The position numbers and the translations under genes were made by a program. From NCBI RefSeq assembly GCF_033096005.1, contig NZ_AP026803.1, forward strand, positions 1,358,001 to 1,422,000: a stretch of DNA of 64,000 nt, written 5' to 3'. This document shows, piece after piece, positions 1 to 9,001 of the stretch. Position 1 is the stretch's first letter, and each line of letters begins with the position of its first letter. This stretch comes from Lactobacillus xylocopicola. Its GTDB lineage: Bacteria; Bacillota; Bacilli; Lactobacillales; Lactobacillaceae. The notes beneath the pieces were generated by a model that made no database searches, was not told the origin of the DNA, and was given only the letters and a program-made list of their open reading frames with translations.

Positions 1-38
1 TGGACATCGACTACTAACAATAAATTATCGGCTGGCAT
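1..38 (-). CDS. 5' end of a gene running off the window (product unknown)
   Basis: An ATG at 38 on the minus strand opens a reading frame beginning MPADNLLLVVDV, preceded by a good ribosome site (AGAGGAAA) and a promoter at 104-131. Only 12 codons are inside the window. A hydrophobic strand ending in V-D-V near the N-terminus is what sugar kinases of the ROK or BadF type often show, and the neighbouring amino-sugar genes would fit. That is inference from very little sequence, so I name no product. Confidence 0.6.
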   Translation of the reverse strand, partial: MPADNLLLVVDV

Positions 39-103
39 TGTTTTCCTCTCGCTTGGTAAATAAAACATAAATTCTAGCATTGACACTTTATGAATTCGAT
101 TAC

Positions 104-131
104 ATTATAACGCTTTGACCTTAACATTCAA
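104..131 (-). promoter_or_regulatory. Sigma-A promoter for the gene leaving the left edge
   Basis: On the minus strand a TTGAAT -35 (126-131) and a TATAAT -10 (104-109) are separated by 16 bases, about 65 bases upstream of the ATG at 38. The promoter lies beyond the terminator at 181-220, so the left-edge gene is an independent transcription unit. Confidence 0.6.
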
Positions 132-180
132 TACCTAATTTTGAACATTTTTAAGCTATTTTTATAAGCGGAAAACACGG

Positions 181-220
181 AAACAAAAACTCCGAAATTT
201 GAGCTCAATTTCGGAGTTTA
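181..220 (-). terminator. Rho-independent terminator of the EIIC-mupG operon
   Basis: A perfect 13-bp inverted repeat (187-199 with 207-219) closes a 7-base loop. On the minus strand it is followed by a T-rich run, 34 bases past the stop of the DUF871 gene. Confidence 0.9.
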
Positions 221-253
221 TGGCAAAAGTCTTACACTTTTTAAAATTAATTA

Positions 254-1357
254 TTATTTAGCCGCCTCTTGCATCATGAATGTACTCCACGGTTCAATCC
301 AAGCTAGCAAATCGAGGTCATCATGCTTTAGTCGACCGACCAAATTGCGCCGACCATCATTTGGTAAGGGCGTTTGCACAATCTGCAATTCACCCTTGTA
401 GCGCGGGTAATCATCATTAACCACGACTACATCTCCCCGTTCAAAGTTAGATTTATTGGCAGAGTGCGCAGGTATGGACTCCTCGGCATAAACAACCCGT
501 GTCTTAGTGTCGCGCAAGAGATAATCTGAAGCATCACCGCGGTATAGATGCGGCTCTTGCAAACAAATTTTACGTTCAAGCGGCGGTACGCCCTCTTCAA
601 ACTCTATTCCCAAAACTGGGAATGGGCTATTAAAGGCCTTAGCAACACTAGCTAGCTCAGCTTCACTGGCGAAGGCATTACCGATGATAATATCATCAAT
701 CATCTTGCTCAAGCGTAAATGGGTCACTTGACTAAAAATATCCCGTTTACGGTCGCTTTCCATGGTCGGCAACCCTTCATGAACAGGCCACGGACCGAAC
801 TTAGCATTTTTCGAAGAGACAAATGCGGCGGTATGCAAACCGTAATCACGGTACTTTGCTGAATAGTCAAGAAAAATCGCTTCGCCCAGACCCGTATATT
901 CTTGCGGATAGAAGTTGTGACAGCCGATTAAGTTGTCAATCTCTGGATCGTAAGCCATAATGCTGTCTAGGTAGTTGGTGCCCCGACTCATGTTCAGCTC
1001 GATTTTTAAACCGTACTGATTATGCGTCATGATAGCTTCTTCCATGCCGCTGAAGCCTTCGTCTAAGCGAAGCCCCCAAACTTCTAGCTCATGGAAGAAA
1101 ACTAAATCATTATAGTCAATTTGTAATTCCTTGAACAAGACGGGGTTGATGTCAACAACCGTCTTAAAGCCCAACTGATTAGCGTATGCCACATCTTCTT
1201 TGAGGCGGGCTAGTAAGTCTTCACCCGTGCTACTTTTTAGTTGCAGTAGCGACATGAAGATTCTCTGATAGCCGTAGTGATGTGCTAAGTCGATGTATGC
1301 TTTATCCTGGTCAAAAGTGCTTTGCTCAGGGTAAAGGGAAATTCCTAATTGCTTCAT
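254..1357 (-). CDS. MupG/DUF871 family TIM-barrel protein, probable 6-phospho-N-acetylmuramidase
   Basis: This 367-residue protein has the DUF871 (MupG) layout: an N-terminal TIM barrel opening MKQLGISLYPEQ, with a conserved core around HNFYPQEYTGL, and a C-terminal cyclophilin-like domain. In Staphylococcus aureus, MupG cleaves MurNAc-6-phosphate-GlcNAc after PTS import during cell-wall recycling. The gene lies 14 bases downstream of a PTS EIIC gene on the same strand, so both are probably one operon handling a phosphorylated disaccharide in the cytoplasm. Family membership is clear. The exact substrate is inferred, because the partner here is a Lac-family EIIC and not the MurP-type transporter. 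Confidence 0.85.
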   Translation of the reverse strand: MKQLGISLYPEQSTFDQDKAYIDLAHHYGYQRIFMSLLQLKSSTGEDLLARLKEDVAYANQLGFKTVVDINPVLFKELQIDYNDLVFFHELEVWGLRLDEGFSGMEEAIMTHNQYGLKIELNMSRGTNYLDSIMAYDPEIDNLIGCHNFYPQEYTGLGEAIFLDYSAKYRDYGLHTAAFVSSKNAKFGPWPVHEGLPTMESDRKRDIFSQVTHLRLSKMIDDIIIGNAFASEAELASVAKAFNSPFPVLGIEFEEGVPPLERKICLQEPHLYRGDASDYLLRDTKTRVVYAEESIPAHSANKSNFERGDVVVVNDDYPRYKGELQIVQTPLPNDGRRNLVGRLKHDDLDLLAWIEPWSTFMMQEAAK

Positions 1358-1371
1358 GTCTCGTTACTCCT

Positions 1372-2730
1372 TTAGGCTACATCTTCTGGTTTAATGTTGT
1401 TGGAAATCTTGACAAACGGAACGTAAATCAGGAAGCCCACAACCATATTAACCACTTGCAGAACCACCGCACGCCAGTCCAATGTGGCCAAGAAGGCGTT
1501 GATGAACGGTGGCATTGACCATACCATCTGATTTCTAACTGGGTTCACCCAGCCGAGGCTCAAAGCACCATAAGCAATTGAGACCATGACCAGTGGTGCC
1601 AGCACAAATGGAATAAAGTAAATTGGATTTAATACAATTGGCAAACCGAACATGGTCGGCTCGTTAATGTTAAAGAAGCCAGGAACGAGTGCTACCTTAG
1701 CAACAGCCCGCTCGTCTTCCCGTTTAGAAAAGGCTAGAATTGCTAATAGCAATAACAGGGTCGAACCAGCTCCACCAATCCAAGCATAGAGGTCAAAGTT
1801 GGACCGGGTCCACATATAAGGCAATGCTTTGCCGGCCTGGCCAGCATTAATATTAGCAATCTGGGCCGTCAACCAAATACTGTCCAAAACCGGAGCAAGC
1901 ACGTTGGAACCATGAATACCAAAGAACCAGAATAATTGAACTAAGAAGGCCATTAAAAGAACAGAACCGTAACCTTGACTGACATGCATCAGTGGCTCTT
2001 GGATAGTCTTAGAAATAAAGTCAATCACCGTCGTCTGGTTAAGACTAAAGAGATAATCAATTACACCAACCGTAAAGAGTCCAGCGGTTGCCGGGATAAT
2101 ACCTGTGAAAGCATTAGCAACTGCTGGCGGTACACTGTCTGGCATCTTAATGGTAATCTTCTTCTTCATAAACCAGATATAGATGGTGACCGCAATGGCA
2201 CCCATAATCATGACTGTGAAGAAACCAGCCGCACCGAAGTACTTGTTAAAGTTGAAGTAACCCCAGGCCGAAACGTTCTTGCCAGTAACGGCAGCTCCGG
2301 CATCAGTCAAGGTCTTGGCGTCACCCTTAGACAGAGTTTTCGCCAAATCCATAGTGAAACTTTGCGGTAGACCCATGATAAAGGTACCAAGACTGACCAA
2401 ACCACCGGCTGTCGGCTCAACCTTGTACTGAACCGATAGTTGGTAACCAAAGGTAAAAGCAAATAGTAAAGCTAAAATGGCTGTTGTTCCTGTCCAGACC
2501 ACAGAATTAATGCCAATCAGCCACTGCATCGAGTTAACAATGCCCATCCAACCCATTTGAGTTGGCAAGTCTCTTATTAACGCGTTAATAACACTGGCCA
2601 CAGCACCAGCCATAATCAACGGCATAATGGAGATAAAGGCGTCACGCAAGGCTACAAGCCAGCGAATCTGCCCTATCCTAGCTGCGATTGGAACAACATG
2701 TTTGTTTAACCAATCAATTAATTTATTCAT
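1372..2730 (-). CDS. PTS sugar transporter subunit IIC, lactose/cellobiose family
   Basis: A 452-residue membrane protein with about ten hydrophobic segments matches the cellobiose/diacetylchitobiose EIIC family. It has the usual N-terminus with a short amphipathic lead, and conserved stretches near GIHGSNVLAPVLDSIW and NINEPTMFGLPIVLNP. It carries a sugar through the membrane while a separate EIIB phosphorylates it; no EIIA or EIIB is visible here, so those subunits must come from elsewhere. The start has a strong GAGGAGG site. It is the first gene of the operon with the MupG-like hydrolase and follows a cre-like promoter. Beta-linked disaccharides, possibly amino-sugar ones, are the likely cargo (inference from context). 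Confidence 0.9.
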   Translation of the reverse strand: MNKLIDWLNKHVVPIAARIGQIRWLVALRDAFISIMPLIMAGAVASVINALIRDLPTQMGWMGIVNSMQWLIGINSVVWTGTTAILALLFAFTFGYQLSVQYKVEPTAGGLVSLGTFIMGLPQSFTMDLAKTLSKGDAKTLTDAGAAVTGKNVSAWGYFNFNKYFGAAGFFTVMIMGAIAVTIYIWFMKKKITIKMPDSVPPAVANAFTGIIPATAGLFTVGVIDYLFSLNQTTVIDFISKTIQEPLMHVSQGYGSVLLMAFLVQLFWFFGIHGSNVLAPVLDSIWLTAQIANINAGQAGKALPYMWTRSNFDLYAWIGGAGSTLLLLLAILAFSKREDERAVAKVALVPGFFNINEPTMFGLPIVLNPIYFIPFVLAPLVMVSIAYGALSLGWVNPVRNQMVWSMPPFINAFLATLDWRAVVLQVVNMVVGFLIYVPFVKISNNIKPEDVA

Positions 2731-2764
2731 AATATTCCTCCTCGCTATATCTCATAACAATTGT

Positions 2765-2797
2765 AGTATAACACATTTCCTTGGAAGCGGTTTACTT
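2765..2797 (-). promoter_or_regulatory. Promoter with overlapping cre-like site for the EIIC-mupG operon
   Basis: On the minus strand a TATACT -10 lies at 2765-2770. An imperfect palindrome resembling a CcpA catabolite-response element occupies 2781-2797 (core GGAAGCGGTTTAC on the plus strand), where the -35 would sit. On the plus strand it matches 13 of the 15 cre consensus positions. A cre over the -35 implies glucose repression. No further gene is visible in the remainder of the 303-base gap (2731-3033), only small hairpins of unclear role. Confidence 0.55.
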
Positions 2798-2993
2798 TAA
2801 ATTGCCGAAAAGTGCTGGGGCTGTAGGCTTTCAGCCTTTGGTATATGACAATACTAGCCATGTATCTGATAGCTAGCGGCTTTTTCAAATAAGTGGTATA
2901 GGCCAAAAATATTTTTATAAAATTTTGATATATGACTTATTCCCTACTATGATTTTGTGTTCATATTGTAAATAGTATACTTTTTGACCAAAC

Positions 2994-3024
2994 AAAAAAG
3001 CGATACCAGCGGTATCACTTTTAT
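2994..3024 (-). terminator. Terminator of the SLAP-domain gene
   Basis: The hairpin GTGATACC/GGTATCGC (minus strand), with a tiny loop, is followed by six T residues immediately after the stop codon of the surface protein gene. Confidence 0.9.
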
Positions 3025-3033
3025 TGAAGCAAC

Positions 3034-4626
3034 TTACTTTGCAGCAACTGCGTAATCGGAAATGTTCAAGGTTTGCTGAAAACCATTGGCGTTCGTAACA
3101 GTCAGCACTGTGTTGTTGTTACTAAACTGCACTGCACTTGCATCAACACCATTGGCAGTGGCGGCTAACTTAACAATTTGGTTAGCCTCATCAACCGTTA
3201 AGTTGGTCAAGTCCTTAACCTGAACTTTTTTGCCATTGAGCGCAGCCTTAGCCGTATTAAGCTTAGCTACTGCACCGTTAACTTGAGCGATCGTCGAAAC
3301 GGCCGCATTAATCTGGCTTGCTGAGGTGACAGCCGCATCATAGGCATCGCGGAGCGACTTAGTAGCAAGCTTGTAGGAATCATCTGCCTTTACCTTGGTA
3401 GCATCTGTCAAAGCATCCTGCAGTGCCTTTTTATCAGTATCTGTGGCAGTTACCGTTTCATTTTTGGCTGTTTCAGGAGTATTGACTGGCACTAATTTAG
3501 CCCCACTGACCATACTAATATCAGCTTCCTTCAAGTAGCCGTTCTTGTCGCTTTGCAGTTTGTAGAACAGTTCTGCCTTGTTATCTGCTTCAACCCAAAT
3601 GTAACGCAGTTCAGTTACACGAGCAGTATGATCCTTGGCAAAAGTCTTGGTTGACTGTTTAACACCCTTGTCGTTATATACATTAGCATTGCGGGCCAAG
3701 GTAACCGTAGTTACCGTCTTGTCTTCTTCAGGCATGGCGTTTACTGGTTTTAATTGCTTACCGGCAATCACACCAACGTTACTCTTCTTAACCCACTGGT
3801 CAGTGCCAGGATAGTTACTATCATTAATGCGGTAGTATAACTTCTTACCAATGTACTTGAGTTGGTCAACCTTTAATTGTTGACCCTTCTTAATTAAGGT
3901 CTTGCTCGATTCACCGTTACCATCATAGAGGTAGGCATTACGGCTCAACGTAATAACTGTCTCTTTATCATTTGGTAAACTTTCATCTTTAGCCGGGGCC
4001 GGTGTGACTGGCTTAAGCTTGGGGCCAGTAACCGTCCCCACGTTAGCAGCCTTGATGAATTGGTTGGTCTGGCCACTAATCCTATAGTAGAGCTTTTTAC
4101 TGATGTAGATCAACTGGTCCACATTGACAGTCTGACCTTTTTTAAGCTTTTTCTTGTCAGTCTTGCCCTTGGCATCATAAATGTAAGCATTGCGCTTAAT
4201 CTTAGCCGTAGTAGTCTTCGTCGCCTTGACGACCTTCTTACCATCAACGTAGCCAACATTAGCAGCCTTAACAAAGGCGCCAGAACCAATATCATAGTAG
4301 TCCTGGTTGGCAATAGTTACTTTTTCGCGATAATTCAAGAGCTTATCTTTAGGGATCTTAGTGTACTTTGCACTACCCATATAAGTCTTCAACCGTTTAC
4401 CGTTTTTGTCATAAACATAAGCATTATGACTTAACTTGATGGTGCCCTTCTTTGAAGCCTTAGTCTGCTTGCTGCTTCTATCATTATTTCCAGCGTTATC
4501 GCTATCTTTCTTAGTTGCAGACTCGTTAGCGGCTTGAACTAAGACTGGCGCACTAGCACTAATTATTGGACTTACACCAATCAGTGCAACTGTTGAGACG
4601 ATCATCATTTTATGACTTAATTTCAT
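3034..4626 (-). CDS. Secreted surface protein with four SLAP repeats
   Basis: The 530-residue protein starts with a signal peptide (MKLSHKMMIV, hydrophobic core, likely cleavage after VQA near residue 32). Four repeats of about 65-85 residues follow (roughly 60-390), each opening with a strand such as 'RNAYIYD' and ending 'KAANVG.V.G'. This is the SLAP (S-layer anchoring) module that binds cell-wall polymers in the L. acidophilus group. A C-terminal helical FIVAR-like region (about 395-460) and a small beta-rich tail (to 530) complete it. Placing wall-binding repeats before the C-terminal domain suggests display of that domain at the surface. It is a single gene with its own terminator. Ligand and role are unknown. 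Confidence 0.88.
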   Translation of the reverse strand: MKLSHKMMIVSTVALIGVSPIISASAPVLVQAANESATKKDSDNAGNNDRSSKQTKASKKGTIKLSHNAYVYDKNGKRLKTYMGSAKYTKIPKDKLLNYREKVTIANQDYYDIGSGAFVKAANVGYVDGKKVVKATKTTTAKIKRNAYIYDAKGKTDKKKLKKGQTVNVDQLIYISKKLYYRISGQTNQFIKAANVGTVTGPKLKPVTPAPAKDESLPNDKETVITLSRNAYLYDGNGESSKTLIKKGQQLKVDQLKYIGKKLYYRINDSNYPGTDQWVKKSNVGVIAGKQLKPVNAMPEEDKTVTTVTLARNANVYNDKGVKQSTKTFAKDHTARVTELRYIWVEADNKAELFYKLQSDKNGYLKEADISMVSGAKLVPVNTPETAKNETVTATDTDKKALQDALTDATKVKADDSYKLATKSLRDAYDAAVTSASQINAAVSTIAQVNGAVAKLNTAKAALNGKKVQVKDLTNLTVDEANQIVKLAATANGVDASAVQFSNNNTVLTVTNANGFQQTLNISDYAVAAK

Positions 4627-4835
4627 TTATTTCACTACCTCGTAAAAAATTTAATATCTATATTGTATACCAAACGCCGAGTAAATAAAGCCGGAAGCGC
4701 GATAGCTTACTTTTTCTTAATACTCTTAAGCAATTGCTAAGTACTGCCTTCTAGTATATTTAACAATATTTATCAGCTACTTACTAATAAATTGATAACA
4801 AGAACTGTAATGTTACTAAAATTTATCTGTATTCA

Positions 4836-6221
4836 CTATTTCCACTGTGGATCATTCGCAAGTGGCAATTTTTGCCAGTAATCAGGTTTGTTGACCTGCC
4901 GGCCACGGGCAATTGCCAGCTCATGCCGGGCTACATCCTTAGTAATTGTAGAATCAGCGGCTACAAAGGCATGGTCAGCCACATTGACCGGGGCAACCAA
5001 AGTTGCACCTGAACCGATAAAGGACCGGTCACCGACATTAATATGATCTTTTTGCACGCCATCATAATTAGCGAAGATTGTTCCGCAACCCACGTTAACT
5101 TCCTTGCCCAAGGTTGCATCGCCTACATAAGTCAGGTGGCCAACTTTGGAATTATTTCCAATCTCAGCGCTTTTCACTTCAACGAAGTTGCCAATGTGTG
5201 CGCCCGCACGAATAAGCGACTGGGGCCGCAAGTGTGAATTAGGACCAACATCAGAGTGGTCTTCCATCTCAGACTGCTCAATTGTCGAAGACGTCACCGT
5301 GACGTGGTTGCCTAGTTTTGCATCAATAATTCTGGAACCAGCTGTTATCAAGCAATTGCTACCGATTTCAGTTTGTCCCTTAATCACCACATTGCCTTCA
5401 ATTTGGGTATCACTGGCAATCTTGACATCAGCATCAATATAGGCTGTATCGGGATCGACAAAAGTCACCCCATTACGCATGTGCTTTGCATTAATTCTTT
5501 TTTGCATGATCTTGTTAGCCTGTGCCAGGGCAATCCGGTCATTGACACCAATACTTTCACTGAAGTCACGCGTCTTATAAGCCCCAATGCGCTGACCCTT
5601 ATTTCGCAGAATCTCCAAAACATCGGTCAGGTAGTACTCGCCTTGGGCATTATGGTTCCCCACCTGCTTGAGCGCAGCAAAGAGTTGTTCATTATCAAAA
5701 CAGAAGACACCGGTGTTAATTTCTTTGATAGTTAGTTCTTCTGGACTAGCATCTTTTTGTTCAACAATCCGTAACACATTATCCTGTTCATCACGAATGA
5801 TACGGCCATAACCGTAGGGGTCAGGTGCCTGTGCGGTCAACACAGTAGCGGCATTACCCTTTTTCTGGTGGTAATCAAACAATTTCTGGAAAGTTTTGCT
5901 GGTAAATAGTGGGGTGTCGCCGGTAATTACCAGCGTCGCGCCGGACTTGCTAGCCAGCAACTTTTCTGCAGTTAGTACCGCATCACCCGTACCCAACTGC
6001 TTTTTTTGCAGGACAAAGTCTGACTTACCCTTTAAAGTCTTCTTGACTTCCTCGGCCCCATTGCCAACAACAGTAACAATCTGGTCGGGGTCAATCGCTT
6101 GCGCTGCTTCAACCACATGCTCAACCATGGCTTTACCACAAACTTGATGCAAAACCTTGTATAGCTTGGACTTCATCCGGGTACCCTTGCCGGCTGCAAG
6201 AATTACTACAAACTTTTTCAT
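4836..6221 (-). CDS. glmU: Bifunctional GlcNAc-1-phosphate uridyltransferase / glucosamine-1-phosphate acetyltransferase
   Basis: GlmU makes UDP-GlcNAc, the shared precursor of peptidoglycan and wall teichoic acid. The 461-residue length is normal for the family. The N-terminal nucleotidyltransferase carries the [12 protein letters not shown] signature at residues 8-19 and a VTGDTPLF stretch near 100. From about residue 250 the protein turns into hexapeptide repeats of a left-handed beta-helix, with the acetyltransferase motif around [14 protein letters not shown]. It lies 61 bases downstream of purR on the same strand, the order known from Bacillus and other Firmicutes. Confidence 0.97.
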   Translation of the reverse strand: MKKFVVILAAGKGTRMKSKLYKVLHQVCGKAMVEHVVEAAQAIDPDQIVTVVGNGAEEVKKTLKGKSDFVLQKKQLGTGDAVLTAEKLLASKSGATLVITGDTPLFTSKTFQKLFDYHQKKGNAATVLTAQAPDPYGYGRIIRDEQDNVLRIVEQKDASPEELTIKEINTGVFCFDNEQLFAALKQVGNHNAQGEYYLTDVLEILRNKGQRIGAYKTRDFSESIGVNDRIALAQANKIMQKRINAKHMRNGVTFVDPDTAYIDADVKIASDTQIEGNVVIKGQTEIGSNCLITAGSRIIDAKLGNHVTVTSSTIEQSEMEDHSDVGPNSHLRPQSLIRAGAHIGNFVEVKSAEIGNNSKVGHLTYVGDATLGKEVNVGCGTIFANYDGVQKDHINVGDRSFIGSGATLVAPVNVADHAFVAADSTITKDVARHELAIARGRQVNKPDYWQKLPLANDPQWK

Positions 6222-6282
6222 TAAATTCAGCCTCTTCTGTCTTACTTCCTAATACCAATATTTTAATATATTATCCCTCAAG

Positions 6283-7113
6283 TTAAAAGCGACTATAGTC
6301 GGTATGCGCCACCAATGTTCCGGGTTCGGCTACAATGACTTTTTGCTCACCATCTACTTGCTTGATCTTCACTAGTGAAAGGTGGTCCTCAATCAGCTTT
6401 TCATCATCCCAATCAGCCTCGCAAAGAACACAAACACCAGCAATATTGCCGTTGAATTCCTTGACTAGTTGCTGCATCCCGGTCAAGGTGCCACCAGCCA
6501 TCATAAAATCATCAACTAGCAAAACGTTCGCATCATCTTTCAAAGCTCTAGTTGGTAATTCCATCTTAGACACCCGATCAAGTGAAGATGAAATATAGTT
6601 AACCGAGACCGTTGCCCCTTCGGTCACTTTGGACCGCTTCCGTGCAATAATAAAAGGGACATTTAAGTAACGCGCAACGGCCTGAGCCAGAGCTATTCCC
6701 TTGGTCTCAATCGTCATAACCACGTCAATATTAGCGTAAGCATAACGGGTTGCAATTAGTTTGCCAATCTTTTCTAAGTCTTGCGGATTCCCTAAAATAT
6801 CGGACAAGTAAACAAAACCACCGGCCAAGATGCGCTGTGAATCCTCAATGCGCGACGCCAAATCAAATAAGTAGTTCTGGGCATGCTTTTTGCCCCAAAA
6901 GGGAACATATCGGACGCCACCAGCAGCGCCGGCGACTGTTTCCAAAATACCATCCTGCTTATCAGCCAGCGTGTGCTTCAAGATTGCCAGATCTTCAGAA
7001 ATCGATGATTTAGCCGCACCGTAGCGCTTAGCAAACAGTGGTAACGGGATTAAATCGTGGGGGCGTTCCATTAAATACTTGGTCATATCGACCAATCTCT
7101 CTGAACGTTTCAT
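6283..7113 (-). CDS. purR: Pur operon repressor
   Basis: PurR of Firmicutes represses purine biosynthesis genes and is released by PRPP. The 276-residue protein has an N-terminal winged helix (about 1-75, with LFAKRYGAAKSSISEDLAIL) and a phosphoribosyltransferase-fold domain. The latter contains the PRPP-binding loop VLLVDDFMMAGGT near residue 205. The start has an AGGTGAT site. It is followed by glmU. In Bacillus ispE lies just upstream of purR; here that place is empty, as expected of lactobacilli that make isoprenoids through mevalonate (inference). Confidence 0.96.
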   Translation of the reverse strand: MKRSERLVDMTKYLMERPHDLIPLPLFAKRYGAAKSSISEDLAILKHTLADKQDGILETVAGAAGGVRYVPFWGKKHAQNYLFDLASRIEDSQRILAGGFVYLSDILGNPQDLEKIGKLIATRYAYANIDVVMTIETKGIALAQAVARYLNVPFIIARKRSKVTEGATVSVNYISSSLDRVSKMELPTRALKDDANVLLVDDFMMAGGTLTGMQQLVKEFNGNIAGVCVLCEADWDDEKLIEDHLSLVKIKQVDGEQKVIVAEPGTLVAHTDYSRF

Positions 7114-7168
7114 AAGTTATCACCTCTAATGTTTGTCTTTTGTCTGTTACTACTATACACTGAACCAC

Positions 7169-7206
7169 CAAAAAAGGCACTAACATTTTACAAAATGCCA
7201 GTGCCG
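7169..7206 (-). terminator. Terminator after veg
   Basis: On the minus strand GGCACT pairs with AGTGCC around an inner ATTTTGTAAAAT stem and is followed by six T residues. It separates veg from purR, so purR-glmU needs its own promoter in the 60 bases that follow. Confidence 0.85.
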
Positions 7207-7235
7207 ACAGGTATCTTTCCCACTTGAGCTTTATC

Positions 7236-7481
7236 TTATTCAGCTACATCGTCAAATTTCAAGGTAATATTCTTGGTTAACAAGTCAGTGTAACTATATG
7301 AGACATGCTTAAAGTTATTTTGCTCCTGGTCCAAGTCGACCACAAAAACAGCGGGAAAGGTCTCCCGTAAAACTCCACGTCTTTTTGTAACTTTCTTACG
7401 TCCGGCTCTAGCAACCACTGTTAGTGCGTCACCTAAGTGCGAATCCAGTTTGTCCTTAATGGTATTAATTGATGTTGGCAA
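7236..7481 (-). CDS. veg: Veg family protein, TTG start
   Basis: Veg is a small conserved Firmicutes protein; in Bacillus subtilis it affects biofilm matrix gene expression, with unknown mechanism. The recognisable core is INTIKDKLDSHLGD followed by RKKVTKRRGVL and VSYSYTDLL. A longer frame starts at an ATG at 7502, but its fourth to sixth codons contain the ribosome site AAAGGAG (7491-7497). The site is correctly spaced to a TTG at 7481, giving an 81-residue protein that begins (M)PTSINTIK. I therefore choose 7481. It lies between rsmA and purR, as in most Firmicutes. Confidence 0.9.
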   Translation of the reverse strand: MPTSINTIKDKLDSHLGDALTVVARAGRKKVTKRRGVLRETFPAVFVVDLDQEQNNFKHVSYSYTDLLTKNITLKFDDVAE

Positions 7482-7554
7482 TAGTAACAGCTCCTTTAGC
7501 ATTGATTATACCACTTCACTTGATCTTTTTCAATATTTTTTAAGCAAGACAAGA

Positions 7555-8442
7555 TTATTTTTTAATTGGAACCGCTTGAGCAATCTGAATAAATTGGCTA
7601 ATAGTTAACTGTTCTGGCCGCACCCGGGGATCAACTCCTAGCTCCGCTATCAAACGCGTACGCTGTTCTTGATCTTGCAGCAAGTTTTTCAAATTATTAT
7701 TTAATGTCTTACGCCTTTGAGCAAAACACATCTTAACCACCCAATTAAAATGCTGACGTTCTCCAACCGCTGGCTTTTCTGCCAAAGGTCTTAAAACCAC
7801 CACACTAGAATCTACCTTGGGACGGGGAATAAATGATGTACTGGGAACGGTTAAGGCAATCTGGGCACTCATTTCAGTCTGCACAGCAATCGTTAATGGA
7901 CCATAGTCCTTACTGTTAGGACTAGCTTGCAAGCGCTCTGCTACCTCTTTTTGCATCATCAAAGTTAAGCTAGAGAAGTTCAGTCCAGTATTGCCCAAAA
8001 AGAAAATAATCGGCGTCGTGATGTAGTACGGTAGATTTGCAACTACCTTAACCGGTCTGGTCATGTCAAAGAAGTCACTAAGGTCTTGGTCAAAGTCTGC
8101 TTTTAAGATATCCTTGAGTATCAGCTTGAAACGCTCTGCGCACGGAATACCATTTATTTTATTCGGTAATTCATGCTCCAAAATTGTCGGTAAGTCTTCG
8201 TCAATTTCATAGGCGAAGACCTTCGCACCAGCTAACAGAAGCTGCTCAGTTAAAGAGCCAATACCTGGTCCGATTTCAATTACTTGGTCACCTGGCTCAA
8301 CTTCAGCAGCATTAACAATAGCTCTGATTGCATCCAAATCGACTAAAAAGTTTTGACCCAAGTTCTTCTTCGCCCGGACAAAATACTGGTTGATAATTGC
8401 CTGGGTTCTAACCGCCGATCCAATGGGAATTTCGTTATTCAT
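7555..8442 (-). CDS. rsmA: 16S rRNA (adenine1518-N6/adenine1519-N6)-dimethyltransferase
   Basis: RsmA (KsgA) dimethylates two adjacent adenines in the 3' terminal helix of 16S rRNA late in small-subunit assembly. The SAM-binding motif [16 protein letters not shown] and the catalytic [10 protein letters not shown] motif are present. The frame is open to 8475, but an AGGAGG site sits exactly 6 bases before an ATG at 8442, which gives 295 residues and the family's usual N-terminus (MNNEIPIG). The start overlaps the end of rnmV by 8 bases, so the two are translationally coupled. Confidence 0.96.
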   Translation of the reverse strand: MNNEIPIGSAVRTQAIINQYFVRAKKNLGQNFLVDLDAIRAIVNAAEVEPGDQVIEIGPGIGSLTEQLLLAGAKVFAYEIDEDLPTILEHELPNKINGIPCAERFKLILKDILKADFDQDLSDFFDMTRPVKVVANLPYYITTPIIFFLGNTGLNFSSLTLMMQKEVAERLQASPNSKDYGPLTIAVQTEMSAQIALTVPSTSFIPRPKVDSSVVVLRPLAEKPAVGERQHFNWVVKMCFAQRRKTLNNNLKNLLQDQEQRTRLIAELGVDPRVRPEQLTISQFIQIAQAVPIKK

Positions 8443-9001
8443 GCTTAACCTCCTGGACGGCTTGTTCAAGGTCATTCAGCGTCACGCCAAAAGTTTGCAA
8501 GCGTTTATAAAACTGCTTGGCATTACCATAGCCAATCCGCAACTTAATGCCAACTTGTTCACGCAACTTACGTGCACCTTGACCGCTAGATAAACCTAGC
8601 CGCTGATAATCTCCAATGGTTAAATCACTAGGCAGGGCCTGCGCTTCATGCAGCTCACTTAAGGCCTTAATTAAGGCTGCTCGCGAGGCATGTTCCACGC
8701 CCAGCGAATTACCTCGTTTGTGCGGCTCACCTTCCTTGCGGGTAATGAAAGCCTGTTTAGCATCAGGTACTGCAGCCGTTACTAGTCGGCGAATGCGTTC
8801 GCCATTGAGATCAGGATCCGTCAGAATGATAATTGGTCTTTTTTTGGCTAGTTCTGCAAGTTCAATCAAGACCGGTTCGGGTACATCTGAACCATTAGTT
8901 TCAATTGTTTCAATCCCCGGGAAAAATTGTTTGAGCCGGGTTGTGTCATCTTTGCCTTCAACTACTACAACCGCATTAAATTGTTTTTTAGTTAAGACCA
9001 T
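8435..9001 (-). CDS. rnmV: Ribonuclease M5
   Basis: RNase M5 trims the 5S rRNA precursor. The 188-residue protein has the N-terminal TOPRIM domain: [13 protein letters not shown] at residues 10-22 with the catalytic glutamate, and a [11 protein letters not shown] motif near 62-72. A helical C-terminal half binds the substrate. Its start overlaps the end of tatD by 14 bases and its end overlaps rsmA, the tight order seen in many low-GC Gram-positives. Confidence 0.96.
   Translation of the reverse strand: MVLTKKQFNAVVVVEGKDDTTRLKQFFPGIETIETNGSDVPEPVLIELAELAKKRPIIILTDPDLNGERIRRLVTAAVPDAKQAFITRKEGEPHKRGNSLGVEHASRAALIKALSELHEAQALPSDLTIGDYQRLGLSSGQGARKLREQVGIKLRIGYGNAKQFYKRLQTFGVTLNDLEQAVQEVKHE

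Noticed and set aside
2801..2990. Possible IS or REP remnant (small hairpins near 2815-2840 and 2853-2885)
   Set aside because: No terminal repeats, target duplication or transposase trace; the pairing is too short to support a mobile element.
3034..4626. Shadow frames (such as 4060-4434) within the SLAP gene
   Set aside because: They mirror the repetitive Lys-rich coding sequence and have no signals of their own.
7482..7502. ATG at 7502 as veg start
   Set aside because: The ribosome site AAAGGAG would lie inside the coding region; the TTG at 7481 has correct spacing and the family's N-terminus.
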